Origin: Syncephalis fuscata
Taxonomy: Eukaryota > Zoopagomycota > Zoopagomycetes > Zoopagales > Piptocephalidaceae
Direction: 5' to 3'
Assembly: GCA_025786725.1 (NCBI GenBank)
Contig: JAHLTZ010000114.1
Span: 1 to 26,011 of the forward strand
DNA length: 26,011 bases
Of this stretch, positions 1 to 9,358 are shown in pieces. A program made the translations under genes and the position numbers. Positions within the stretch are counted from its first letter, which is position 1. Each line of letters begins with the position of its first letter. The notes beneath the pieces were generated by a model that saw only the letters and a list, made by a program, of their open reading frames with translations, ran no database searches and had not been told where the DNA came from.

Positions 1-1301
1 ACGGTGCAGATGACTGCTCTGCTAAATAACTGTTTTTTAATGAATCTTGCTTGCCTGTTACAACAATATCTTCTGCTGTTGTTGTTGTTGTTGTAGAATA
101 AGTAAGTTGCTCGCTTGTTTCACTAACATTTATTCGCGTATCATTTAAAGTCGATCTGGCAGCTTTAAAAGCAGCTCGAGTAGTTGTATTTGTGCTAGAT
201 TCATTGGACGATGCTGACTCCTCGTCATTAAATGTCATTGGCTTCAGTATACGTCGTTTTCGTGCATCCATACCATCACCTCCTGTATCAGAACGGGCCG
301 GTGATGCATTAGCTGATGCACGTGCTGCAGCAATGACACACCAATTTTCACTTTGCCATCGGCAAATTCAATTACATCTTCGTTAAAATCCATGCCATGA
401 TCTGACATCTATAATTACCATTAGTAATTTCATTATTAGTACATACAATCTATTAACATTATGATCCACTAATTACACACACCTCATCCCATTTCTCATC
501 AAGTACTAATTTATCTTTAGAACGGGCTTGAAGTGATCCCGTTGTGTTTATTGTACTATATGACTGTTTCATTCCTATTTAACATTAAGCATTTAATATT
601 AATAATAATTAATAATACATATGATTAATATACCATAATAGTTGTATTTGGCTATATGCAACTTACCTGTAGTCATACTGTTTGCTGTTGTTATTGCTGT
701 AGTAGTAATAGTCGTATTATTATTACTAAATTTTCCGCGAGATGAATAATGTGCTATAATAAATACCATCAACTATATAGTTAGCATATAATGCATATGT
801 TCATTTCCGCGTAATGCAGCCGCCGTGTAACGATGTGCCCCTTAAATTCTATCACTGCTTGTTCTTACCTTTGGTCTCTACTTTATTGGCTTCCGCTGCT
901 GTTGGAAATTCCTGATCATTGGCGGCAGAAATTGCTTTTTTATCAATAGACAATGCGCCTGATGCACCAGTGTTATTTCTGGCCGTCTTTGGCTTCCATA
1001 CCGCAGACGATTGCGTGCAGTTATCATCGCCGCCCTCGTCAAGGTTGCTATTATCTATCTGTGTATTGGCCAACATTGGTTTACCCCAAACAGGTCCATT
1101 GGCCGCTATAGAAGGTTGTTTAGTTTCCATACGTTTACTAGGTATATCCACCGGTAGTGGTGCAACAACAGAGGTGCGGGTACGCGAGAAATTGCGTCCA
1201 TGGACGCCAACGCCATTGGTGCGTTTTGACGACGAGACGGAGGCGGTGGAAGCAGACGAGCTTAGCTCTGCATAGGTACCCGATGAAGGATCGCCCGGCA
1301 T
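1..1301 (-). CDS. Partial low-complexity protein with FPTAAEA motif (5' four exons)
   Basis: The 3' end lies outside the window. I place the start at the ATG at 1301 (MPGDPSSG). An upstream in-frame GTG at 1313 is less likely. Exons read 869-1301, 667-753, 483-574 and 408-1, with GTAAG-type donors and phases that agree. The protein is rich in Ser, Thr, Asn and Lys. It carries VWGKP, VWKPK and QEFPTAAEA, then a more conserved-looking block (DEKWDEMSDHGMDF, then DVIEFADGKVKI). Short tryptophan and FPT motifs of this kind occur in translation or RNA-binding scaffold proteins such as LARP- or PRRC2-like proteins. That is only a resemblance and I assign no function. A poly-Thr run near 76-96 comes from a trinucleotide repeat. 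The last exon needs a frame change around 325-345 (see findings), so either a tiny intron or an indel is present. Confidence 0.55.
76..96. repeat. Trinucleotide repeat (TTG/CAA) coding for poly-Thr
   Basis: About seven GTT/TTG units. On the minus strand they read as ACA codons inside the last visible exon of the first gene, giving a threonine run. Confidence 0.8.
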
Positions 1302-3496
1302 AGCGATAGCCACCGAGACGGCTCTTTAATAGTGCCACACACACGTAGCAAGTACGTTGAACGGCGAAATCAACACACTAGCACACTCGTTAACAGAGAC
1401 TACAATCCACTGGCACACGTGTTCCAAGACCACCTAGACAGACAGAAGACAAATAGAAGGCAATAGATACGCAACTATACGCACACACAAACAAAATATC
1501 AATCGCAGGAATAAAGCTGTCGTTTGCGGCGGTTCTAATACGAAATGGAAATGAATTTAACTAGTAGTCAGTTAGTTTAGTAGACAAGGAAATAATCGTG
1601 TAATCGTACAAGGCCGGCGGCGATCGGACAATAAAAGGTTCGCTAGCGTGTAACTTGGGTATAACTCCGCTAGAACCGTACGAAGCACAACCAATACTGG
1701 TCGGTAATCTCGCAATAAGCGGTAACAGTGGTACCAAAGAAAAAAACGTCAATGGAACCTGCAGGTATGTAAAAAAAAAGAACCATGAGCCAAGCCACCT
1801 GGGGAAAGGCAGTCAAGGAAAACTAAAAAAGATAATATGAGAAAGAATAGAAATAGAAAGAATAAGTGTGAGCGAGTAGAGAAAGTAAGAAAAGAGAGTA
1901 AAGAGAAAATAACCGGTGGAGGTCAGCTATAATGGTATAAAGCAAACGAAACAGATAAAGCGAGTGGATAAACGAATAACAGGACGGCAAAGCGTGCACT
2001 TGTGGTCCGAGTGGTGGTGGTGGTGGTGTGTGTGCCATAGTTGGCAGTTTAAAAAAGACAAGTACGAGGCGAGCATGGAAACGAATGGATAGCACACCTA
2101 CAGATACACAGATACATACACACGCACACACACACAGATACACACATCACAGTGTACAATATTATATAACATGTGCTATAGTCGGGTGGGTTATTGTTAC
2201 CATGATGATGCTGATGGTACCAATATGATAATATGATAATGGTAATAGACATAATGTTCATTGATTATGAATGGTTGAGTGTTGAGCGGCGTAAAAAGCA
2301 GGTCGGACGAGGCCAACATGCCGTGTTTGGTGAAGGCCAAAGGTGACCACGATATTAAAAAACAAGCATTTTCATTCCGATACACACACCACACACATAC
2401 ACACATATGCACGCGTGCCTATGACTGGCCACCATGCGTTGTTTACAGGGACAGCAGCAATGGCATCAATGTCATTATCATATGTATTCATATGAATGAT
2501 CTATACTTTGTTGTTCGTAAGCCAGCTCTGGGAATAAACACCATGCCATTTAATAAAGCATTATTCACATTAGCATACGATGGTTGATTTCTTCCAATGC
2601 AAATTACACAAACGCACTCCCTTAAACTAAAGTGACAGGTGGGAAAGAACGTGGTCCGTTCACCTCTGTACGCCCACCATCTAGTTAGCTAGATGCGGTG
2701 CTATGTACATCCACCAGTCTGGTCCTCTTCGTTGATGTCATCCATGCATTCATTGCTTAACCGCTGCTCGCTATCATTACATTGGTACTTGTACATTGCA
2801 TAAAAGTAATGACTTGGACGGTTCCATTGAACTACGACAAGTCGGTCCACACCATACACATAGACTTATATGCACACGTGTGGGCAAACGCATATGCTCT
2901 GTTTTATTGCTATACTCGCCATCATGACGACATACACTAAAGAATAGTGAACCGTTGACCACGACTAGCACGCAGTTTTCAACCGTCTAAAGTCGTAACA
3001 ACATAGATAGAATGATGAAATAAAATAATAGTTGCGTCACTAACTAGTTCTTCTGTCCTCCATTACACTCTTACTTCACCCCGCATAGTAAGCATAATAG
3101 CATAATAGCACTCCATCCTATATAACACTTACCGTAGACAAAATAAGCAATGTTGCAAAAGAGTAAAGTTAGAAATAAAGGAAAGAAAAAGGACAGGCAT
3201 GCACGGACACACCATTCAATAGTGCTATTGATGCGGGGTTGAGCAAGCCTCACAAGTTACAGGCTATGTGTGGCTATTTGTAGATAGACAGTGTAAATAT
3301 CCGTCTATTTTTTGTTGATTAAACTGGTTTTCTTTGTTCATTCATTTTTGATGATGGGTTCATCGAGTTACATCCATGTATCTATAAAAATCGTCATATT
3401 GACATTCATTGTAGGAACCGGTTCTACATTAATGCAGTAACCATGACGTCATGGACCCTTCTATTACACAGACCATTTATTCTGATACCACTTTCA
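1302..3496. other. Long non-coding region with simple repeats
   Basis: Open frames here are short, lack credible splice continuity and match nothing I recognise. The left part must contain the promoter and 5' leader of the minus-strand gene starting at 1301. Visible texture is a purine-rich run around 1830-1910, a GGT/GT run around 2009-2034, a CA-rich run around 2113-2147 and another CA run around 2382-2404. No RNA gene is recognised. Confidence 0.6.
2113..2147. repeat. CA-rich microsatellite
   Basis: Imperfect CA/CACACA run with GATA interruptions, lying in the non-coding region upstream of the first gene. Confidence 0.75.
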
Positions 3497-3973
3497 TTAC
3501 ATTGTGTTTTTTAATGCATTCAAGTTATTGGTATGGTCGATAAAAAAATACCATTTGATCAAGTATATAAAGTAATAGTTTACCATAATTTGTAGGTATG
3601 CGCTATAACACATTAATAGAATGCAATAAATCACAACTATACTTACTTGTATGGGTCAATATAAGATTGGCCCAGCCTTTAAATATTTCAGATAATTCCC
3701 AATGATCCCAATTACGTAACTGAATACTACAGTTAAATTGCCTTTGCCACCATTTAGTGATAATAGATATTACTGGTGGTAGGCCGTAAGCAAGTATTAA
3801 TGGCATTTCCTTGACACTAGTATCTAGATAATAAATGATTTGGTAAACAAACAGTTATATAAAGCAACATTGTTTACCGTGTTGGTATTCTGCTCTCTTA
3901 TAGAAATCCAAATAAGCTTGGTTTCATATGGCTGCTGTTGCTGCTGTTGTATTGCTAATCGTAGAGTATTATA
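3497..3973 (-). pseudogene. Partial, internally deleted copy of the CENP-L-like gene
   Basis: This is a broken copy of the gene at 9359-11063, in the same orientation and about 6.33 kb away. It keeps counterparts of exon 4 (Gln-rich start, near 3880-3954), exon 5 (near 3646-3823) and the last exon 9 (3497-3601). Exons 6-8 are missing. The intron after exon 5 begins like intron 5 of the intact gene and ends like its intron 8, so the deletion ran from intron to intron. Disablements: one base is lost in the exon 4 counterpart (near 3895), its donor is changed to GTAAAC, exon 5 joins exon 9 out of phase, and an indel in a T/A run ends the exon 9 frame early. From about 3621 to 3973 the copy is nearly identical to the intact gene, while 3497-3605 is visibly more diverged. 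No function is expected. Confidence 0.88.
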
Positions 3974-4565
3974 GCTATAATATTACACTTTTAAGAATAA
4001 AAATTGTGAGCAGTGACAAAGCAACAAAGAAAGGAGAGAGAATAAAGATAGTGAGGTAGTCAAATAGTGAAATATTAATGCAATAAAGTATGGTATTAAT
4101 ATCATTATGGATTTAATATTTAAAGATGGCTTCAATCAGTAAATCTATAACAAATTCTCAACTGAGCAGGTTTTGGTCATAAAGCTAATTAAAATTCGAG
4201 TAAAAAGGCTGTTTTTATTATTATGTAACATTACTACGTATTTATAGCAATGCTGGAACTCTGATAGTAGCAAATATTCTAGAAGTAAATGGTAGAGAAA
4301 GTGTTGAATGCAATGAATACGAGTAAAGCTTAAATTTGAAAAATTGCTATTTTATGTAATTATTTAATTATAACACTACATTAAGTATACATTTTGTTTA
4401 GCAAATTAAGCAATAATAGCATTATCACAAATTATAGCCCTATAATATGTATTAGTAGTATTTGGTTGGTCACTACAATGTTTTATAACACTAACGATTG
4501 CAATACATAATATAAAATAAGTTTATAAACAAGTTGTTTAATGAATAATAAAAAATAAATAGCAA
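3974..4565. other. AT-rich intergenic region, no feature seen
   Basis: Similarity to the CENP-L-like gene stops near 3973. The rest is AT-rich sequence downstream of the F-box gene's stop codon. I see no open frame, tandem repeat or RNA gene. Confidence 0.6.
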
Positions 4566-6208
4566 TTAAAACGACACATCTATTATTTTGTAGGCTTTGT
4601 TATTTTCCATCAACATCGCGTTCCTTGTGCTAACTGTATCGTTTAATAAAAAGGGATGTTTAATTAAGTCGTTAAGTTTCACAATAATACCGCGACGACC
4701 ATATGATGTTTTGTACAAATACTCTGAATTTGTTTTGCCCAGATTTTTAGTATGCTTTGAATGAATTAAATCTATTACCGTAAATGCACCATCGGGCATA
4801 GAGTAATAAAGAATAAATCTTTCAATACATAATGAAAAAAGACTATTATATAAGATTGTATCTGGCATGTGAATAGCTTTAAGTCTAATACATAAAGCTT
4901 TTAGATTGATGCGTGCTAATATAGCGCCATCCCTTATGCTGTGAACTGTCCATTCTTTTTCAAATACAACAAGAATGCGTTTAGAACTAAATAGCGGCAC
5001 TGTACCACGAAGATAATCGTTACGTGTCCAAATGGGCTTTACATCTTTAATGCAAACGTTTGAGTAGCTGCATTTCGTCGAAATCATGGCCAAGCCTATT
5101 TTATTTCCTCTATCTTCGTTCAACATATTGGCATTAAACGGGAAATTATGTTCAATTAAAACTCGATTATCATCCAGTTTTTTAACAAGAATTTTAGAGT
5201 CATCGTATTGCTTAAAACGTATTTCTCCTTGCATTAGACAGCGCGGACCATATCCTAGATGGCAATTTGAAAACTCCCATACGTTCCATTTGACTGTAAT
5301 AGTGGTATATGAGTAATGTAATGATCTAATAAATATAGTTGCTGTTTCTTTAGTAAGTCTCAATAAAAAGGCTTCACCATAATGAGTTGTAATAGCACCC
5401 ATGCACCTTTGCCCATTTGCAAGATCGAAAACGCGAGTTATCGGCACACTGGATTTACCCATATCTTTGAGTGCTGGTTCCAAATAATTTATCATCATCC
5501 AGCGGCCACGAATGCTTGCATTATCGCATAAGCAGGAAAATTGACGTGGTTGCATAGTTGAAGCTAGATGCAGTGGCCAAATGGAAATAACATATGGCGT
5601 TATACTAAATTCTGCGCTATCTGCTTGTTTAGTAGTAGTCACCACAAATTTGTCTGATACCAGGCATTGAGTTGCATAATATTTATAGTTCACATCATTC
5701 CAAAATAACTTACGCAAGCGCCAAAATCGTTTAGTGGATGTTTCTCCTATTGGCTGGCATTGCTCAACAATGAAACATTTCCACAGATCAGTATGATAAT
5801 GAGCAATTCGCTGCAATACAATAGATTGCATGTTGTTTGATTTCTTTTTCACTATATCCTTGACTGGATATGGCTCGTCTTTAAGCCAATTTACATCAGT
5901 AGCACGCCGATAACAAAATGCATGAAACCATTGGATATGCTGGTTATTTGGCCGAGCACTGCTGATTGTTTTTTAATTTGTGATGCTAACAGCTTTGACA
6001 CGTGTACAGTCTTCATATACCAGCTCAGCCATTTTATCTCGCTTTCATCATCAATATTATAATACTGTTTATATCGCTGGTGCCAGAAATTATTTTGTTG
6101 GCTAATACAATACCACAACCATTTACAACAACATGAAAGCAGAACAAGTGATTTGTTGTTGGCAAATACGGCAATATGCCTAATAACAACTATAGGAATA
6201 TGGTCCAT
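4566..6208 (-). CDS. F-box-like protein, two exons
   Basis: The start is the ATG at 6208. Exon 1 runs to about 6008 and exon 2 is 5939-4566, giving about 524 residues. Residues 1-55 look like an F-box: a start MDHIPIVVIRHIA, a Leu/Cys-rich helix (LSCCCKWLWYCIS), then WHQRYKQYY. After the intron comes WFHAFCYRRATDVNW, which resembles the W..AF..RR..T..NW stretch that often follows the F-box in fungal F-box proteins. F-box proteins usually recruit substrates to SCF (Skp1-cullin) ubiquitin ligases. The remaining roughly 430 residues alternate beta-rich segments and could be a propeller-type substrate domain, but I see no clear WD40 repeats. The intron is weak: a donor GTACAC or GTGTCA and an acceptor ACCAG are the choices that keep frame. 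It sits between the two CENP-L-like copies, next to the minisatellite. Confidence 0.65.
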
Positions 6209-7197
6209 TGTACATAAGTAAATAAGACAAAAAAGAATAGCAGCTAAATTGTCAAAAACTACTCATGTCAATAACGTTTTATTAAAAGATAAACAATTAT
6301 AACACGTGGCTATAATGAAAAAATACAAAGCGTGTATTTTAAATATATATGCTGTGCAACCTGCAAAGGCCTTGAACCTTTGAAGCAACGCTCTATTTAC
6401 AATATAATTACTATACTAACACTATCTATTTCAACTAACATGGTAATGTTTGTTCTGTATTGTAGTATTAGTATAATATTATCTTTTTTATAAATGTGCT
6501 AATATAACAATTACACATCCATCTTAACAATAATACTAGTGACTTATTTAGCTAATTGTCATTTTTAATTATGTTAATGCTATTATACTTATATATGTGT
6601 GCATTGTGTCATTTTATTTTTATTTTTAATTTAAAAGTTTATAAAATTTGATATTTAATTGATTAAGTTAAATATTGTGTATATTCAACATTATTATACA
6701 GTTTTTATGAACAATTTACTAGTCATCATGTGATTTAATGGTCAAATGGCTTTATTTAATAACACTCATAATTACTATATTATTTCATATATAAAAAATA
6801 AATATGCAATAAAAAAACATAAATAACGGTAAGGAGGTTGTAGTAAATATATTTATGAATGAACAAACAAAATGAACTGAGATTTATTAATAATAAAGCT
6901 AGAACAAGAAGAGCAGCTACAATGGATAGTGCGTAGTTATTATACAATAAAATAATATGCAAATAATGAATATACAATGTTGAGCAGCGAATAGTAATTT
7001 TAAAGTTATTAAGTATATATGCATGAGCAGATGACCGACATAGTCGAAATTTATTAATAATAGTGCTAGAACAAAAATAAAACCAGTTTTCGATGGAACA
7101 TGCCGAGGCAATAATAAAATGTTATAAAATAGAATGATTATACAATGGGAAAAGTAAAATGTGACATTAAAGTGCATATAATGTAATGAGTGGAGTG
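6209..7197. other. AT-rich region with degenerate dispersed-repeat fragments
   Basis: Upstream of the F-box gene. Two related stretches (about 6871-6975 and 7015-7140) share a core like TTTATTAATAATAGTGCTAG. The same family appears near 8650 and, more loosely, near 20310. At 6732-6748 a 17-base word matches, in inverted orientation, the end of the copy at 20565-20722. No gene is supported. Confidence 0.5.
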
Positions 7198-8337
7198 AGC
7201 ATTTGTGCTAAGCATTATGTGTTAGCATTTGTGCTAAGCATTATGTGTTAGCATTTGTGCTAAGCATTATGTGTTAGCATTTGTGCTAAGCATTATGTGT
7301 TAGCATTTGTGCTAAGCATTATGTGTTAGCATTTGTGCTAAGCATTATGTGTTAGCATTTGTGCTAAGCATTATGTGTTAGCATTTGTGCTAAGCATTAT
7401 GTGTTAGCATTTGTGCTAAGCATTATGTGTTAGCATTTGTGCTAAGCATTATGTGTTAGCATTTGTGCTAAGCATTATGTGTTAGCATTTGTGCTAAGCA
7501 TTATGTGTTAGCATTTGTGCTAAGCATTATGTGTTAGCATTTGTGCTAAGCATTATGTGTTAGCATTTGTGCTAAGCATTATGTGTTAGCATTTGTGCTA
7601 AGCATTATGTGTTAGCATTTGTGCTAAGCATTATGTGTTAGCATTTGCGCTAAGCATTATGTGTTAGCATTTGTGCTAAGCATTATGTGTTAGCATTTGT
7701 GCTAAGCATTATGTGTTAGCATTTGTGCTAAGCATTATGTGTTAGCATTTGTGCTAAGCATTATGTGTTAGCATTTGCGCTAAGCATTATGTGTTAGCAT
7801 TTGCGCTAAGCATTATGTGTTAGCATTTGCGCTAAGCATTATGTGTTAGCATTTGTGCTAAGCATTATGTGTTAGCATTTGTGCTAAGCATTATGTGTTA
7901 GCATTTGTGCTAAGCATTATGTGTTAGCATTTGCGCTAAGCATTATGTGTTAGCATTTGCGCTAAGCATTATGTGTTAGCATTTGCGCTAAGCATTATGT
8001 GTTAGCATTTGCGCTAAGCATTATGTGTTAGCATTTGCGCTAAGCATTATGTGTTAGCATTTGCGCTAAGCATTATGTGTTAGCATTTGCGCTAAGCATT
8101 ATGTGTTAGCATTTGCGCTAAGCATTATGTGTTAGCATTTGCGCTAAGCATTATGTGTTAGCATTTGCGCTAAGCATTATGTGTTAGCATTTGCGCTAAG
8201 CATTATGTGTTAGCATTTGCGCTAAGCATTATGTGTTAGCATTTGTGCTAAGCATTATGTGTTAGCATTTGTGCTAAGCATTATGTGTTAGCATTTGTGC
8301 TAAGCATTATGTATTAGCATTTGCGCTAAGCACTTTT
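7198..8337. repeat. 26-bp minisatellite, about 44 units
   Basis: A nearly perfect head-to-tail array of a 26-bp unit (GTGCTAAGCATTATG followed by TGTTAGCATTT). The GYGCTAA word recurs every 26 bases from 7205 to 8323, which is 44 occurrences with no length change. The only common variation is T or C at the second base of that word. The first and last units carry extra changes at the array edges (GTGAGC at the left, GTATTAG at the right). Each unit holds the inverted words TTAGCA and TGCTAA, so single strands can fold into short hairpins. The array has no open reading frame. It lies between the F-box gene's 5' side and the 3' end of the CENP-L-like gene. Confidence 0.98.
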
Positions 8338-9358
8338 CATGCAACTAACTACATATCCGCTTTATTGAACATGAAACTGAATGCTGAATAGTATTAATCA
8401 TTAAAATATTTATTATTGTATATTTATTATCTAGTACGCATATATCGTCATTGCAATACTATGTTATTATGTTTACGCTGTTTTATTTCTAGATTTCTTT
8501 TTTATTTGCATACTCATTAATCCACCATGTTCCTATTTCACTTAAACTTGTTATTACTGTGAATATCCATTGATCTGCCCTATTAGCATTAAAGCCATAG
8601 CCAATTTGCATTAACTGATTTGTCTACCAGACAGTTACACAGTACATATATGCATGAGCAAATAAATGTAATAATTTAAATTTATTAGTAATTGAACTAG
8701 CATTAAACGAACAACTGTTTTGAATGAAGTGTTGATATTATACAATAGAATGATATAAAGTAGAATAAATGTACGATAGACAGGTATAAATAACGCTGTT
8801 GAAACTATAATACAAGTAATGCAATAAGTAGACTGGATGGAATATATTATAATATATAAAGAATAGAATATATTTAGTATACATAGTAATAACACATACT
8901 GTAATAATATATGCGTACTGGATAATAAATCTACGATGATGGGTATTTGATGATTGATGTCACTCACCAACTATCATTATGTTTAATAGATTTAGTGTGT
9001 AATTTAATTACGTGAATGTTCTTGAAAATAGTCATTTGATTTTAAATCATACTAAATAGTTGATGCTTATTAAAATCTATTAATAAAAGTCAAATGCTTA
9101 TAATAAAATTATAATACAATAAGTAAACTAAGCAAAGTATGTTGAAAACTATAATAAATAAAATATTATTGTTATTAATAAAATAATATGACGATGACTA
9201 TACATCGTCATGGTTCATGTGTTAGTTCATATAAGTGTGTTGTAATCCTCTATATGATTACTCATAGGACAGCTGTTGGTGTCAAAATGATAGTAATGGC
9301 AAGTCATTAACAGTTACAGGATGTGCTATGAAAATACTCAGACAAAATTTAAAGTTTA
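8338..9358. repeat. AT-rich region with dispersed-repeat copy A
   Basis: Positions about 8640-9070 are related, in the same orientation, to about 20300-20725. The clearest block is 8908-9065 against 20565-20722, which share words such as ACTGGATAAT, GATGATG, TATTTGA, TAGTCATTTGA and AAATCATA. Internal terminal repeats, a coding frame or target-site duplications are not evident, so I cannot say whether this is a mobile-element remnant. No gene is supported. Confidence 0.6.

Noticed and set aside
919-1275. Plus-strand 118-residue open frame
   Set aside because: It is the antisense shadow of the first exon of the minus-strand gene, which has proper splice continuity into three further exons.
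1823-2412. Several minus-strand open frames rich in Cys, Val and His
   Set aside because: They arise from CA/GT and purine-rich simple repeats and have no conserved motif or splice context.
2279-2587. Plus-strand 102-residue open frame
   Set aside because: Low-complexity middle from a CA run, no recognisable domain, no consistent exon partner.
6780-7177. Minus-strand hydrophobic open frames
   Set aside because: Ile/Leu/Tyr-rich translation is expected from AT-rich repeat sequence, and the two frames share the dispersed-repeat core rather than a protein family.
7198-8337. CRISPR array
   Set aside because: The units are directly contiguous with no unique spacers, and the context is eukaryotic nuclear DNA.
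7198-8337. Telomere or centromere core
   Set aside because: The unit is not telomere-like and the array is only 1.1 kb within a gene-rich region. Adjacency to a CENP-L-like gene is not evidence of centromere function.
8635-8970. Minus-strand 111-residue hydrophobic frame
   Set aside because: It lies wholly within dispersed-repeat copy A, and the related copy near 20300-20725 does not preserve the frame.
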